A stretch of 64,000 nucleotides of DNA from Serinus canaria. Its lineage: Eukaryota; Chordata; Aves; Passeriformes; Fringillidae. The translations under genes and the position numbers were made by a program. The stretch covers positions 3,181,001 to 3,245,000 of the forward strand of contig NC_066332.1 of the NCBI RefSeq assembly GCF_022539315.1. The letters run 5' to 3'. Below are positions 37,275 through 47,518 of the stretch, in pieces; the first letter of the stretch is position 1, and every line of letters starts with the position of its first letter. Below the pieces are notes generated by a model that was not told the origin of the DNA, did no database searches, and saw only the letters and a program-made list of their open reading frames with translations.

Positions 37275-40200
37275 ATGTGCAGCGGCGTCGGCTGCTTCTG
37301 GGCGCTGCTCTCCGCCGGCCTCCTGGCCGCCTGCGCCGCCGCCTTCCTCTCGCCGGCCTGGCTGCTGCCGCCCGGCCGCTCCGCCGCCGGCTTCGGCTTG
37401 CTCTGGCGCTGCGCCGGGCCGCCCCGTGGCTGCCACGGCTCCGCCGGCCCCGGCGGCTTCGGAGACATCCCCTCCGGTTCCTGGCAGGTGAGCGCCTCCC
37501 CGCCGCGGCACCCCCCACCGCCTCTCCCGGGTTCCCGGGAATCCCCCAGTAGCTCCCCGACATCCCGCCTGCCCTTCCCTGCACTCCCCGGCAGCTCCCG
37601 TCACCTCCTCGACATCACCCGTGTCTGCTTCTGGCTCTCCGGCATCCCTCATCACCTCCCCGCCTTCTCCCGTCACCTCCCCGGCATCCCCCACTTGTCT
37701 GCTTTCGGCTCCCCGGCGTCACCCCGTCACCTCCTGGCCTCCCCTAGACCTGCTCCAGGCTCTCCGGTATCTGTCTGTCTCCTCACGTCCCTAAGGTCCT
37801 TCTGTCATCACCCCAGCTTCCCTTGACCTGTTTCAGCATCCCTATCTTGCCCGGATCATCGCAGGCATTCCCTGCATCCCCCTCGAGCATTCTCTGCATC
37901 TCCTCGTGCTCTCTCCAGCATCCCTTCCATCCTCTGCATCCCACCCGTCCTGCCTCTGAGCATCTCCTCAGCACCCCTTGGGTGTCCCGTGATCCCTGTG
38001 GGGTCTCATCCCTCTTCGGGATGCTGGGCTGTTCTCGGGGTGCTGCCTGGAACCCCCGTGCCAGCGTGGTGGCCAGTGCAGCCCCAGCGTGCAGGTCCCG
38101 GCCGTGGCCCTGGCAGTGCCGCGGGGCTGACTCGGCTACCCCCTCCCCCCTGCGGGGTCCCAGTTTCCCCGGCTCTGCCCGGGCAGGCTCCTGCTGGGCG
38201 TGCGGGAGGGACTCGGGGAAGCTGGAGAGGTTTCTGTGCTTCCCAGCGGGGCGCTGAGCATCACTCCCGGCTGAGTTTGCTGTGCAGGAGGGAGCAGGGA
38301 GGTGGCTGAAACTGCTGCTCCTGGGACACATGGATGCAGAAATAGAGTCTGGATGTGGGGGATCGTGGCTGTCCCCCTGCCCGGCTACCCGGGGCGATGC
38401 CCGTGCTAGGTTTGGGGAAGGAAGGAGGCCCAGACACCCCATGGGGCCGGGGCTGCTGTGGTGTCCCGGGGGTGACAAAGGGCCGCCGGTCACGCTGGGT
38501 GTGTGCAGAGAGCGCACAAAGCCCGGCCCCGGCATCCCAGCTTGGCCCTGTCCTTCCTCCCTCCTCTCCCTTCATCCTTACCCCGAGGCTGTGAGTGTGA
38601 AATCCCCGGCTCTGCTCGGAACACACGAGCTTGGACTCGCTCCAGGTCATGGTGTGGCAGGGTCCCCAACCCAGGGCAGCACCCCCGGAGCTCGGGGCTG
38701 TGCCGGGCACAAAGGGTGGCTGCCAGCAGCTGGATTTCTCAGCCTGCCGTGGAGCTGCGCTGTTATCTCTGCCAGGACACCAGGTCTGCGTGGGATTGCT
38801 TAAATACCATCACGGTCCTTAAAATTGGCATTAGAGACAAATATTGTGAATTGCAAAGAAAAGAACCAGCTGTATAAACTCCTAACTATTTATATAAAAA
38901 GGTGCAAAAATGCTCTTGTTTCCATGGGCTGGCCTTTGTTCAGATGTTTTTGCAAATGTGATGCAGATAAACACTTCCAAGTAATAACAAACTTTAAAGA
39001 TAAGAAGGAAGCTCAGCAGTGACTCATTTGAACAAGCTTCAGCCTCTGAAAACAGAGATCCAGAATATGATGTAGCACGAAGTCTCTGAGTTCCTGAGCT
39101 TGGGCTGAGGGAGAGATGAATAATCACAGCACTGAGGGGAGTTTGCAGGGCATTTTGGTGACATGTTTGTGTCACCTTTATTAATACCACCCAAATAAAT
39201 AATGAACAACCAGTGCAGACCCTTTCAGAGGGGAGTGCTCGCTTACCAGCTTTCTGCCATGAGGAAAGGAAGAATACCTGTTGTGATGGTTATTTGATGG
39301 GCTGGAATGTAATAAAATAGTCCTGACAGCTTTGCTGAGGCAGGCGACAGCTTTGGCTTCCTTGCTTGAGCAGCCTCCGAGCCCGCACGCCTCGGTGCTC
39401 AGCACGGCTGAGAGCCCTGCCCGAGTTCAAGCAGGAGATTTCTCTCCGTTTTGGAGAGATGGGGAAATCGCGGCTCTTTTTTCTTTGCTTTCAGAGCCGT
39501 GACGTTCATTTCCAATCTTTCCAGCGATCTGGTGGGCAGCTCTCTCTTTAAATGAAAGCCGAACGTGGACAGGAATCTGAGAGCTCCTGAAAAGAGCCCC
39601 GAGTGTTTGCTCCAGTGGAGTTTGCTGCAGGAGGGTGGGAGCTGGGGCTGCCGGGGGCAGAGGGGGCTAGAGCTGATGCGGGGCTCAGGAGCTCTTCTAG
39701 AGTGGAGCTGGTGGCACACCTGGGGATGTGAAAGCACACCTGGGGAGGATGCTGAGCACACCTGGGAGGATGCTGAGCACACCTGGAGATGCTGAGCACA
39801 CTGGGTGGATGCTGAGCACACTGGGTGGATGCTGAGCACACCTGGGGATGCTGAGCACACTGGATGGATGCTGAGCACACTGGGTGGATGCTGAGCACAC
39901 CTGGGTGGATGCCGAGCACACCTGGAGATGCTGAGCTCACCCGGGGATGGTGCTGAGCACCATGCATGGATGCTCACCCGCAGCAGGGATGTCCATCCCT
40001 GGGGAGCACGGTTCTTTTTGTCTCCTGTGTTCCAGTGTTTCCCCACTCAGTTGTGCCGATTTGTTGAAGGCTGGGGGAGCGTTCAGTCCTGCAAATGATC
40101 GTTAATGCCAGTTGTGTGTGCACTTGGGGGATTATGTTAATCGTGCTACAAATGATGCTTTGAATCATGTCTGGAGGTTAATTAACATGCCTTTCTTCTC

Positions 40201-43200
40201 TTAAGAGGGCCTTCATGTCTGCTCAGAGTTGCTGGCTTTTTTCTACTTCCTTTCATAATTACTTTGCAGCTCTCTAATATCATGGGTACCTTTAATTTAA
40301 CGCTGTCAGTGCTGCTGGGGCTTTGTACTGAGCTCAGAATCATGATGGTTATTTGATGGGGCAGAATATAATAGAATATCCCTGATGGCTGCAGATGTTG
40401 TGGACAGGCTGAGACCTTGCAGGAGCTGATGGAAACTGGAGAGGATTTGGCTGGAGCCAGAGAGGAGAAAGGATGGTGATGGTGATGTTGCCCAGCCAAT
40501 TTGTGAGTGAGGCCCTTGGGATCTGTTGTGGGATGACTTGGAGCTGTGAGGGCTGCAGAGGGACATCCCAAGGTGTGCAGATACCCTGGGGAGAAGGGAT
40601 TGCTTTTGGGGCGCCAAATAAAAAAAAAACCAGGTGAACTTTTGAGCTCTGAGTGGTTTCATTGCCTCTCATGACTTTTCTTTTTCCTGGTGCCAGATCA
40701 CTGTGTACATGCAAAATAGTGCTTCATCCTTAGCTAATTTATTTTCTCTTTCAGTGGGAGCATTTGGCTCATGGGTTCCTGTCTCAGTGCTGCACTTCGG
40801 AAGATACTGCTGCCACATTTCAGATTTCTATTTTTATTTTTCCAGATAGTCTCCAATTATTTTCAGGCTTTGCCAAGCATGTAATCTAAAATAACAAAGA
40901 AGCTGATCAGCCCATAATATTCAGGTTAAAGCCACATGGGCCATTTGCCTATGGAGCCAGTGATGCCATGCTGGAGCAGAGCCCAAAATAAACTGCTCAG
41001 GACAGAGGGGAGGCTTTGCCCAACCCCAGCAGTTCCTTGAGGGGGTCTTTCCTGGGCTTTAAATCAGGACTTGAAAAGATTCAGCAAAGCTTAGTGAAAA
41101 TGTACAATAAACCTGCTTACCCTTTGCATTAAATCTTCCCTGCTGGTTTCTCACTGCATCAGTTCAGCCCTGGGTCCCTGATGTCATCTGGGGTTTGCCC
41201 ACTGGGGCCAGGTTTGCAGATCAGCAGCCCTGATCCCATGAAAAGCCACGTGGGATCCTCATGGAGATGGGAAGAAATCTGTCACTCTGGGGAAGATCTG
41301 TCCCTCCTCTTCTAGCACAGGCTCTGGAATTAGGGAGAGATGCAGTGTGACCCAAGCTGGGACTCGGGTGTGTGCTGCCCCTCAGGCAGAGTCTGCTCTG
41401 CCTCCAGTGTCCTGTATCAGGCCAGCACATTAATTTGGGATTATCAGGAAATCAACTTTTAGCTCCTCATCCTAAGAACTTCCCAAGAGAGCAGACTCTG
41501 TCTGCCAGTCCATTTGATTTTTAATTGCACTTACACAACCTTGGCCAGAGTTGTGAGCGCTGAGTGTAAGGAATTCTTGACATCACCACCTTCATGCACA
41601 TTACCCCAGAGCAGATTTATCTGCTTTCATCAGCCACCCAGACTTTTCTGACCTACATTAACAGGACTGGTGGTGGGGGAACCTGTAATTCCTGGGCTGT
41701 GGTCCCACATTTCAGTGCCCAAGTCACAAACCACCACTGGGACTCACCGGCCTCTCTCAGCTAAGCTGGGCTGAAAAGGGAGCTGAGGCAGGACCAGCTT
41801 AAGGGTGGGCCCTGCGAGGGCAAGTTGATTGAAATGCAGCCAGGCTGCTCTCAGGATTACCTCTGTCCCTGCTCTCAGAGGGAGGGGGAAGCTGCTTGGC
41901 CACTCCTGACAGGGATGGTCAGGTCACACGGGTCACCCACCCTCACAGCCCCTCCTCAAAGGCAATTCCTGAACCTGCACCTCGGGAAGGGCACAGCAGA
42001 GCCATTCTGATGTTGCATTTCCCCTCCGCAGGACCCAGAGCAGAGTCTGTCTCAGGCTGGCAGGAACATTCTGACAGTGGGACATTCCCTATGTGCTCCT
42101 GAGGCTGCAAATCCCGCTCTGCCCGGGCTCCTCCTCCGGCTTTGCGAGGAGAAGCCAGCTGGGCGAGCGGGGTGACCCGCGGGGCATTCGCTGGCCACGG
42201 CGCTGAGCCCGGCTCGGCTGCCAGCGCCAGGAAAGGGCTTATCCCAGAGAAGGATAATGACAGGGTGAGGGGAAGGAGGGCTGATCGGGTACCCAGCACC
42301 GTGCACTGCTTGCTGCCTAATTAAAATTTCATTAAGTTGGTTCGAATCCCTTGATGGAGGTCACAGGCACACCATTGATGTGCTAATGTCTTACTTTTCC
42401 CCTTTTTTTCTGTCTTTCACTACTATCCATCATCCTCTTAGATAAAGCAGTGCCATTAGGAACTGCTTTCCAGCATCCCCAGATGCAATGGCAGCCAAAG
42501 AGAGACAACCATAATTCATCAGATGTATTATCTGTCCCTTATTTTCTCTCTAATTAAAAAAATGCCTTTCCCCCCACTTGGATCAGTTTAGGCATTAACC
42601 CCTCTGGTGTTCTGTTGAATATGCTGGTGAGCTGGGAATTGGAAAAGTTGCCTGGAAGGCCAGGACTGGCTGAGCTTTGTTTCAGTAGAGGTGGTGCTGA
42701 ATTTACTGCAAAAGCAGCTAAATCTGGGCTGGGGAGAGATAACCCCGTGCATCTTGTGCTGTGGGCTCCAAAATCCACCAAATCCTGCAGTTGAAGGGGA
42801 AGAAATGAGGGCTGGAGCCTCCTGTGCATCCCTGTGGCTCAGCCCAAGCTCGGGGGTTGGGACATCAGCCACCTCCCTGGTGTCATCACACCTGGGGCTC
42901 TGCGCCCCTGCCCGCTCGGGGATCGGGTACCAGCGGGCACCTCCCAGCCCCTGGGCAAGGGTGGCATTTTCGGCGAACAGAGAAAGCGCTGAGGTGGCGC
43001 CCAAAGGAAGGGAATTGCCGGGGAGGAGAAGCCCAGGATGTGTGGGATCCTCCTCCTGGCCGTCGCTTCAATGCCGCCCAGATGGCGAATGTTTGTTTCT
43101 GTGCCTCGTGTGGGGGAAACAGGAGCGAGCTGCGAGGCTCCCCCGCCCACCCCGGCCCGCAGCGCCTCCCGGGCGGGGACCCTGCTCTTCCCCAGGTCCC

Positions 43201-46200
43201 GGAGCCTCTCTCCGGAGAGGAGGCACCTGCCCGCACCTACATCCCCCCGGCTGCTGCCAGCATTCCCAAATCCCAAAGCTCAGCTCCCCACTCAGCACCT
43301 CCATCCTGATTTGGTTTTTAACAAGGTTAAAATCTCGGTGTCCATTTGGTTTCTACCTCTGCAGGTGAAGCACTGCTAGGTTTAACCCCAAAAGATTCCC
43401 ATAAGGAGCATTTGATCACAGTCAGCTCTGATAGGAAAGGGTTGCATTTAAAAATTAAAATGGTTGGATTAATTTTGCCACCTCTTCTCTGTTTACAATT
43501 TTTCTCTCGCTAATCTGGGGTTTCTTAGATATTTTCTCTCAACAGATACCCCCCAAAAAGCAAGACACACTGTGACCTTCACTTCCTTTTCCTCACTGAG
43601 CTGTGGATTTATTTCCCAGCTATTTTGGGCATTTATTTTCTGCCCCCACTTCCAAAGATGCTGAAGCATCTGAGCAGGGCTGGAACACCCCAGCAGTCTG
43701 TAACCTGGCCCTCAGCCTGCTGCCCTGGGTACCACAGGCTCCACTCAGGATGGCAGCTGTTGGGGGTGGTCAAGTGCCAATTAATAAATTGCATTAATAA
43801 ACTAATGTGCATCATGACCCAGTCCATAGTGATGGCAGGAGCTTTGCCAGGTTGGTTTATCTCTGCTGAACCAAACACCAGGTACTGTTTCTCAGCACTA
43901 AAAACTGGACTGGAGAGTTTATTTTCCCTTTCCCTCTTCCTGCTTTAAGCTGCCTTTACAAAAATGAAAAACTTTTTAATTTTTAAAAAGTTTTCATTAG
44001 GGAAATTAAAAAATTCTTCCCAGGACGGCCATTATTTGACACTTTAATTTTGATTTTTCTGGTGAATGAAACAACAACTTCATCAGATTTATTGCTAAGT
44101 GAATGGCCCAGCCATGGCATGTGTCAGACCTGTAAAACACTAAAAATCAGGCAGGGGATTGTTGTTAATCAGAATTTATTACGCCACATAAAGGCATATT
44201 TACAGTCCCACCAGGGGACGATTAATTTGTTTGGGGATAAACAATTAATCTCCCTGGGAGTGGGAGCAGAAAATCTGACACGGTTTTATGTCTTTACCCA
44301 GCATGGCAGAGGCAGGATTGCTCACAGCCTCCCTGGGGACATCTCCCTGGCACTGCCAGGGGTCAGCAATGCCCAGGGCTGGGCAGCCCTGGCCTCCCTG
44401 GCAGGGTTTGCACTGGGAGCTGTGCTCTTTACTGGGATAAATGGGTTTTTTCCTGACTTGCCTGAACTGGGCTCGCACAGGCAGCCTCCTGCATCCCTGC
44501 TGTTCCTCCCCATCCTGCCTATTTTTGGCTTTCAGCCCTTGCATCTGTTTCCTGCATCCTCTCCTTTCTGCTCAAGATGCAACAGGCACAAACAGGGAGG
44601 AGAGAGGGAGGTGTTGCACAGTGGGAAGGAGAGAATTTCAACTGCTATACCTTTGCTCCATGGACTTCTTCAAACTTAAACCTTATTATTTCTCTTTGGA
44701 AGCAGCTTTTTGATCTTTGCAGGAGCAACTCCACTACAGGGCAGGAGCACTTGAGAAAGTCCCAGCTGAGGCCATAGAAAGGTTATGACAAGAGCAAAAT
44801 TTCTCTTTTCCAAGAGCACATGCAATGTTTTGGCAGGTAATGTCAGCAGAATGTGGGAGCCAGGCAAAGAGCAGTGCTGTGCCCTTTTCTACTGTCACCT
44901 GGTTTTGGGGCAGCTGTGCCCCTGCCACCCCTTCTGCCCCCAGGAGCTGCCTGGCAGCTGTTGAGTGGCTCAGCATTCCTGGCCCACATGGCAGAACCCA
45001 AACCTCACCATTTCCCTTCCCCTGAATCTTCTGCCATTTATTCACATGAGACCTTTGTTCCCTTTGCCAAGGCCTGGCTGGATTTGGTGGGGTTTGTGCA
45101 CATCAGGATGCTGCCAGCCCTAAGACCCCTCAGTCTTGTTGCCAAGCCCAGGGCAGCTCCCAAACCAGACCAGCCCTTCTGCCAGTTTAACTCACCTGCA
45201 CCCAGCCTGTTGGTGCCTTTTTTCTGTCACTTTGTCCTGAAAAAGACCTTCCCACTTCTCCACAGGGATTAACAGTCAGGGCAGCTCATCAGTTGTTTCC
45301 AGCAGGAGCTGTGAGTTTTTAGGGGATTTGAGCCACCACAATTAAGGAGAACCTAGATCATTAAAAATAATATGCTTCACACAAGAGAAGAAGCAGCCTG
45401 CTTTACAAGACCCCTTTCTGCTGAAAAATTCATTGCTCTAAATAATTAATGGTCCTTGCAAAGGAGGATGGTTTTGCTGGGCAGAAGGTGAAATGCAGAC
45501 GCCAGGCAGAGTAATCCTTTTTTTTTGTTATGAATCCAGATTTCCTGGCCATGCTGCTGCCCTGGGAGCAGTGGGGGAGCAGGGCTGTGGCTGCTTTCCC
45601 CATGGGGTCCCAGGCTGGGGGAGTGTCTGTGCAATGGGGATATCCACCCCATCCCATCCCAAACCCCCTGGGTCCCTCCTGGTGTAGGGACAGGGCAGGG
45701 GTCCCTGCTGGGGGTGTCCCAACCTTGTATCTTAAGCCCTGAAGCAGCTCTTGTCTGTCCAGGTCTCAGTGCCTTGGAAGGCTCTGGAGAGGAGCAGATT
45801 TCCCTGCTGGAGCAGCCTCTCCATTTCCCTGGGTAGCTTTTGCACTGCTGTTCCTTTTGCATTGCATGTCAGGAATTCATTTATTGCTGGGACAGCATTT
45901 GCATTGCTCAGTGCATAAATAGGCTATAAATAAGATGCTGATTTCTAATCACTGCACAGTCCCAGGAGAAGCACTCACACCAGGGTGTCAGGTGGTGCCT
46001 GGCCTGTCCCTGTCCAGCACCAGTGTGTCCCTCCTTGGAGCAGTGGCAGCTGCTAGGACACAGCTGGCAGTGGCCGTGTCAGCCAGCACCAGCCAGTCCA
46101 GCTCAGCAGTCAGTAATAGGGGTAGATGTAGGACAGTGCCAGACCTGTGGGACAGCACCACTCATGGGAGGGGGTTCTGAGCTGCTGGAAACCCCCATGG

Positions 46201-47518
46201 GCATCCCAGGGTAAATCCAATTCCTCTGCCCCTGCTCAGCCTGCCTGTGGTTCCTGCAGAATAATTTACATTATTATGATAATGATATTATTACAAATAG
46301 TAGCAGACTGTTTGTGAGCTCTTTGGGGAGGGGAGGTAAATGGAAAGCTGTTTTGGGGCTGTTTCTGTAATAACCATGGCTTCCCAAAAGCTCAGGCAGG
46401 GGGGGAAGATCAAAAAGGCAAACTGTGCATTGCTAACCAGAATGTCTCACCAGGACAAGAGGGCTGGGCAAGGGTGGCAGTGGGATGTGACCTCCTCAGA
46501 GCAGCTCCCACACAGGTTATAAAAGCCAAGCTTTTCAGGGAGATGGGAGTGAGACCTGCCTTGGAGCTGTGCTGCTCTAGGAGCTGAGGCAGGTGTCACT
46601 GCAGGGTGACTCACTAGAGCCAGCAGCATTCCCTGGAATGTGCTGGAAGTGACAGGAGCTGCAGCATTCCCTGGAATGTGCTGGAAGGGACAGGAGCTGA
46701 CGTGGCTGCTGCAGGGCTGGGCCTGAGGTGTCCTCATGCTGTTTGAGTGCTGTAACCAGCTGGGTGCTGGAGAAGGAAGGTCCCCTCTCTGCCCCTGGCC
46801 ATGCCCCTGGCTGGGCTGGCACGTGTCCCTGCTGGAACAGGCCACCTTGCTGCCAGTGCCATCCGCTGTCACCTGCATTGGGGACAGAAACAGCAGCAGT
46901 GCAGTGATTGAACACCTGTACCCAAGAGCGAGCTGTTTTGCCATGAATTAATGCTTTTCTGTTTTTAGGCTGCTGGGGGTGGGAGCAGCCTGCCATGTCA
47001 GCAGGGCTGCAGTGGGAGCAGCAGGGGGATCCCCAAAATGCCTGCTCATTGCCAGGCCTGCTGGGGGAGGGCTGCCATGGGATCCATTTCAGTGCTCAGG
47101 AGAGGCACTGACACATCACACACATCTAATGGCACTGGTTTAGGACATGGCCCTTCATGCATTCCTGCACTTGCAGCTGTCACTGCAGCCCCAGTGCCAG
47201 TGAGCCCTGGGAGCAGGGCATGGCCCAACCTCGGGCTCAGCACTGAGCAGTGAACAAAAGGTGGAAGGGCAAAGGTGGGAGATCTGCCCATGACAGGGCT
47301 GCACTCCCCACTCCCAGAGGGGGATTCTGGGGGATGTGGTGTGGGGTGACCTCTCTGACAGCCCCCTGTGTCCTTGCAGACCAGTGCAGTGCTGTGTGCG
47401 GGTGGCTGTGCCCTGCTGGCCCTCAGCTCCCTGCTGGCCATCGTCGCTGTGCTGCTGCCCGGTGGAGCCTGCGAGCGCCGACTCTGCACCCTGGCTGGCT
47501 ACATGCAGACAGCAGCAG
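37275..47518 (+). CDS. LHFPL-family tetraspan, LHFPL2-like (5' part; 3' exon(s) not in window)
   Basis: LHFPL proteins are four-pass membrane proteins of the claudin-like superfamily; LHFPL5 acts in hair-cell mechanotransduction and LHFPL4 at GABA-A synapses. Two exons join in phase 0: 37275-37487 (71 codons) and 47380-47518 (46 codons plus 1 nt), separated by an intron of about 9.9 kb. Exon 1 starts MCSGVGCFWALLSAGLLAAC, giving transmembrane segment 1 (about residues 6-28). An extracellular loop follows, with FGLLWRC...GC and FGDIPSGSWQ. Exon 2 gives segment 2 (TSAVLCAGGCALLALSSLLA to LLPGG) and LCTLAGYMQTAAG, the start of segment 3. The pattern R-C...C...FG-I-SG-WQ matches LHFPL2 (FGEIASGFWQ) better than LHFPL1 or LHFPL3-6. 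Upstream Met 37,200 would add 25 residues. I searched downstream for the YP-GWG...C block and found none, so the gene continues past 64 kb or exon 3 was missed. Function of this paralogue is unknown. Confidence 0.78.
37560..37960. repeat. Degenerate C/T-rich repeat tract in LHFPL-like intron 1
   Basis: Loosely repeated units of the form ggcatccc-cacctccc-cgtcacctcc occur over about 400 bp just inside intron 1. The periodicity is irregular and no clean unit could be defined, so this is a decayed minisatellite or a compositional tract. Confidence 0.5.
39284..39331. repeat. Dispersed 48-nt repeat, copy 1
   Basis: This stretch begins tgatggttatttgatggg and aligns without gaps to 40343-40390, with about 39 of 48 positions identical. 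The first 18 bases are identical. The family was not recognised. Confidence 0.7.
39713..39960. repeat. Minisatellite, about 20-bp unit, roughly 11-12 copies
   Basis: Tandem units based on gctgagcacactgggtggat. Two identical copies sit at 39791-39810 and 39811-39830; the others vary in length (17-21 bp) and at the ggg/gga positions. It lies in intron 1 of the LHFPL-like gene. It is stop-free on the minus strand, giving a spurious repetitive frame. Confidence 0.95.
40343..40390. repeat. Dispersed 48-nt repeat, copy 2
   Basis: Direct-orientation partner of 39284-39331, 1,059 bp downstream. Both copies lie either side of the minisatellite in intron 1. They could be remnants of one old interspersed element or a local segmental duplication. 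Confidence 0.7.
46623..46698. repeat. 38-bp tandem duplication
   Basis: Two adjacent 38-bp copies (46623-46660, 46661-46698) start gcagcattccctggaatgtg and differ at one position. Each contains a TEAD-like ggaatg motif. It lies about 0.7 kb upstream of LHFPL-like exon 2. Confidence 0.95.
47380..47518 (+). CDS. LHFPL-like exon 2 with probable GC donor
   Basis: The acceptor is ccttgcag (ending 47,379) and the exon is 139 nt, phase 0 to 1. The family frame runs through GYMQTAAG and then meets a stop at 47,524. The expected border is CAG|gcaagt at 47,518/47,519, which is the consensus of rare GC-AG introns (AG|GCAAGT). The only GT nearby (GGCAA|gtgatg, 47,522/47,523) is a poorer donor in a different phase. 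LHFPL2 has GIAG at the aligned position, supporting a split Gly codon. Confidence 0.65.

Noticed and set aside
36617..37826. Very long overlapping open frames (up to 283 codons) on both strands
   Set aside because: GC-rich CpG-island sequence has few stop codons; the translations are Pro/Ala/Arg/Gly-rich low complexity. Only the exon beginning at 37,275 has family similarity and a proper donor.
39399..40046. 215-codon minus-strand frame with repeated CSAS/QHP motifs
   Set aside because: It is the translation of the 20-bp minisatellite, not a gene.
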